From Rhodococcus rhodochrous (GTDB lineage: Bacteria; Actinomycetota; Actinomycetes; Mycobacteriales; Mycobacteriaceae), in NCBI RefSeq assembly GCF_014854695.1, contig NZ_CP027557.1:3844001-3908000 (forward strand): DNA of 64,000 nucleotides. Direction: 5' to 3'. The notes under the pieces were generated by a model. The model saw nothing but the letters and a program-made list of their open reading frames with translations, did not search any database and was not told the origin of the DNA. The translations under genes were made by a program, and so were the position numbers. Position 1 is the stretch's first letter, and every line of letters begins with the position of its first letter. Of this stretch, positions 49,479 to 64,000 are shown piece after piece.

Positions 49479-50549
49479 TCAGTCCGAGAGACCGAGGGCC
49501 TTTTCGAGGACAGGCCACGAATCCTTCAGGTCGTCCTGCCAGTAACCCCACGAGTGGGTGCCGGAGTCGCGGAAGTTGTAGGTGGCGGGGATGCCCAGCT
49601 GGTCGAGGCGACCACGGAGGTTGTGCGTGCAGTAGTTGGTCGCAGCCTCGATGACACCGCCGACGACGATCTGGTTGGCGAGCACGTCGACCTCACCGTC
49701 GATCTGCGGGCCGTTCAGGGTGTCGTGGACACCCGGCAGTCCGGTGCCGTTGGAGATGTACAGATCGAGCCCGCGCAGCTCCTCGGCGTGCACGTAGGGG
49801 TCGTTCTCGACCCAGGCCGGATCATTGAGCTCGCCCCACATGTTGCGGGTGTCGCCGCCACCCCAGGTCTCGACGACGAGCTTGACGAACTGCTGACCGA
49901 TCGGGTCGGAGGTCTGCGCGCACCCGCTGTAGGCCGCGACGCCCTGGTACAGGCCGGGGGCAGCGATGGGCAGCTGAAGGACGGACGTACCCGAGGACGA
50001 CAGACCGGCGATCGCGTTGACGCCGTTGGTGCCGAGCGCGGCGTCGATCAGCGGCGGGATCTCCTTCGTCAGGAAGGTCTCCCACTTGTTGACGCCGAGC
50101 TCCGGGTCCTCGTTCTTCCAGTCGGTGTAGTAGCTCCACTTGCCGCCGACCGGCGAGACGACGTTGACGTTCTTGTCCTTGAAGAACTCGATCGCGTCGG
50201 TACGGAAGCGCCAGGTCGCGCTGTCCTCGCCGCCGCCGGCGCCGTTGAGGAGGTACAGCGTCGGGCGCGGTTCGCTCGTGTCGGCCGGGCGCCAGACGTC
50301 GAGCAGGATCTCCTTGTCCATCGAAGCGGAGTACACGTAGACCAGCAGCTGCTGCTCGCCGTAGTTCTCGATACGGGTGATCTTGGAGCCGTTCTCGCTG
50401 GTCACCGACTCGATCGGCTGAAGCGTGTCCGCGACCGGGTCCGCCCCGGCGGTCACGCCGCCGAAGAACAACGGCAGGGCGACGACCGCCGCGGAGACCG
50501 CAGCGAACCTCACCTTCCGAGCTCGCGTCCTCGACTGGACAACCTTCAT
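49479..50549 (-). CDS. Secreted mycolyltransferase (antigen 85 type), copy 2
   Basis: 356 residues. A signal peptide (about 1-36, cleavage near TAGA/DP) precedes the esterase fold: [17 protein letters not shown], nucleophile region AIAGLSSSGTSVLQL with Ser in GLSSSG, and catalytic His in GTHSWGYW. The ATG at 50547-50549 is preceded by GAGGAGG at 8 nt, a strong site. It shares long blocks with copy 1 at 23061-24101 (KNVNVV, YYTDW, PLY/DLYQ, YSGCA). It transfers mycoloyl groups in the outer envelope. Confidence 0.94.
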   Translation of the reverse strand: MKVVQSRTRARKVRFAAVSAAVVALPLFFGGVTAGADPVADTLQPIESVTSENGSKITRIENYGEQQLLVYVYSASMDKEILLDVWRPADTSEPRPTLYLLNGAGGGEDSATWRFRTDAIEFFKDKNVNVVSPVGGKWSYYTDWKNEDPELGVNKWETFLTKEIPPLIDAALGTNGVNAIAGLSSSGTSVLQLPIAAPGLYQGVAAYSGCAQTSDPIGQQFVKLVVETWGGGDTRNMWGELNDPAWVENDPYVHAEELRGLDLYISNGTGLPGVHDTLNGPQIDGEVDVLANQIVVGGVIEAATNYCTHNLRGRLDQLGIPATYNFRDSGTHSWGYWQDDLKDSWPVLEKALGLSD

Positions 50550-50659
50550 TCCGACAACCTCCTCAGACCCGCTTCCGGGCGTGGGCTACAGACCTCGGGC
50601 GGGGCCGAGGCGCGCCGTCCGGCGCAGCACAACGTGTATCGACGAATCGTTCGTGCACA
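50550..50659 (-). promoter_or_regulatory. NRPS to mycolyltransferase 2 gap
   Basis: 110 nt between the NRPS stop and the mycolyltransferase start, both on the minus strand. Besides the GAGGAGG ribosome binding site, only a weak GC hairpin (CCTCGG with CCGAGG, near 50596-50615) is visible. No convincing promoter was found, so readthrough from the NRPS cannot be excluded. Confidence 0.3.

Positions 50660-64000
<13,341 letters not shown>

Overview
The window is a very GC-rich actinobacterial chromosome segment. It encodes two secreted mycolyltransferases and a complete type VII secretion locus of the ESX-4 kind. Together with the joined S10, spc and alpha ribosomal gene blocks, this points to a mycolic-acid-containing member of the Mycobacteriales, most likely Rhodococcus or a close relative. 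The genus is an inference; no rRNA gene lies in the window.

Layout from left to right. Positions 1-5481 hold glmS (3' end cut off) and glmM, both for UDP-GlcNAc supply. Between them lie an alpha/beta hydrolase and two small genes that look like type VII secretion (T7SS) substrates. Positions 5634-6577 hold rpsI and rplM. Positions 6867-19500 hold an ESX-4 locus: two WXG100-type proteins, an Rv3446c-like protein, EccC, EccD, MycP, EccB and also EccE. Gene order and strands match the M. tuberculosis Rv3436c-Rv3450c region as I remember it, except that eccE is present. Positions 19488-22803 hold a flavin reductase with a TetR repressor, an acyl-CoA dehydrogenase and an APH-like kinase. Next comes a 21-codon micro-ORF with its own ribosome binding site and strong terminator, facing a mycolyltransferase gene.

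Positions 23061-28794 (minus strand) hold the alpha operon: infA, rpmJ, rpsM, rpsK, rpsD, rpoA, rplQ, then truA and mycolyltransferase 1 at its tail. dtd (plus strand) and map, adk, secY follow. The spc operon (rplN to rplO) and the S10 operon (rpsJ to rpsQ) complete the ribosomal block up to 42257. Promoters and terminators can be placed at several operon ends.

From 42743 the window becomes accessory: a Tat-exported amidase with a divergent GntR regulator, a DrrABC-like exporter, a secreted lipase, mycolyltransferase 2, and the 3' part (more than 13 kb) of a giant non-ribosomal peptide synthetase (NRPS). The NRPS reads A-PCP-C-A-PCP-C-A(Thr)-PCP-E-C-A-PCP-TE in the window and its start lies beyond position 64000.

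The unifying theme is cell-envelope biology: amino-sugar precursors, type VII secretion, mycolate transfer and possibly an exported lipopeptide or peptide. The candidate I consider most novel is the amphipathic 21-residue peptide at 22916-22981 beside the mycolyltransferase. It resembles in size and character the small mycoloylated PorA/PorH channel proteins of corynebacteria. No tRNA, rRNA, insertion sequence, prophage or CRISPR array was seen.
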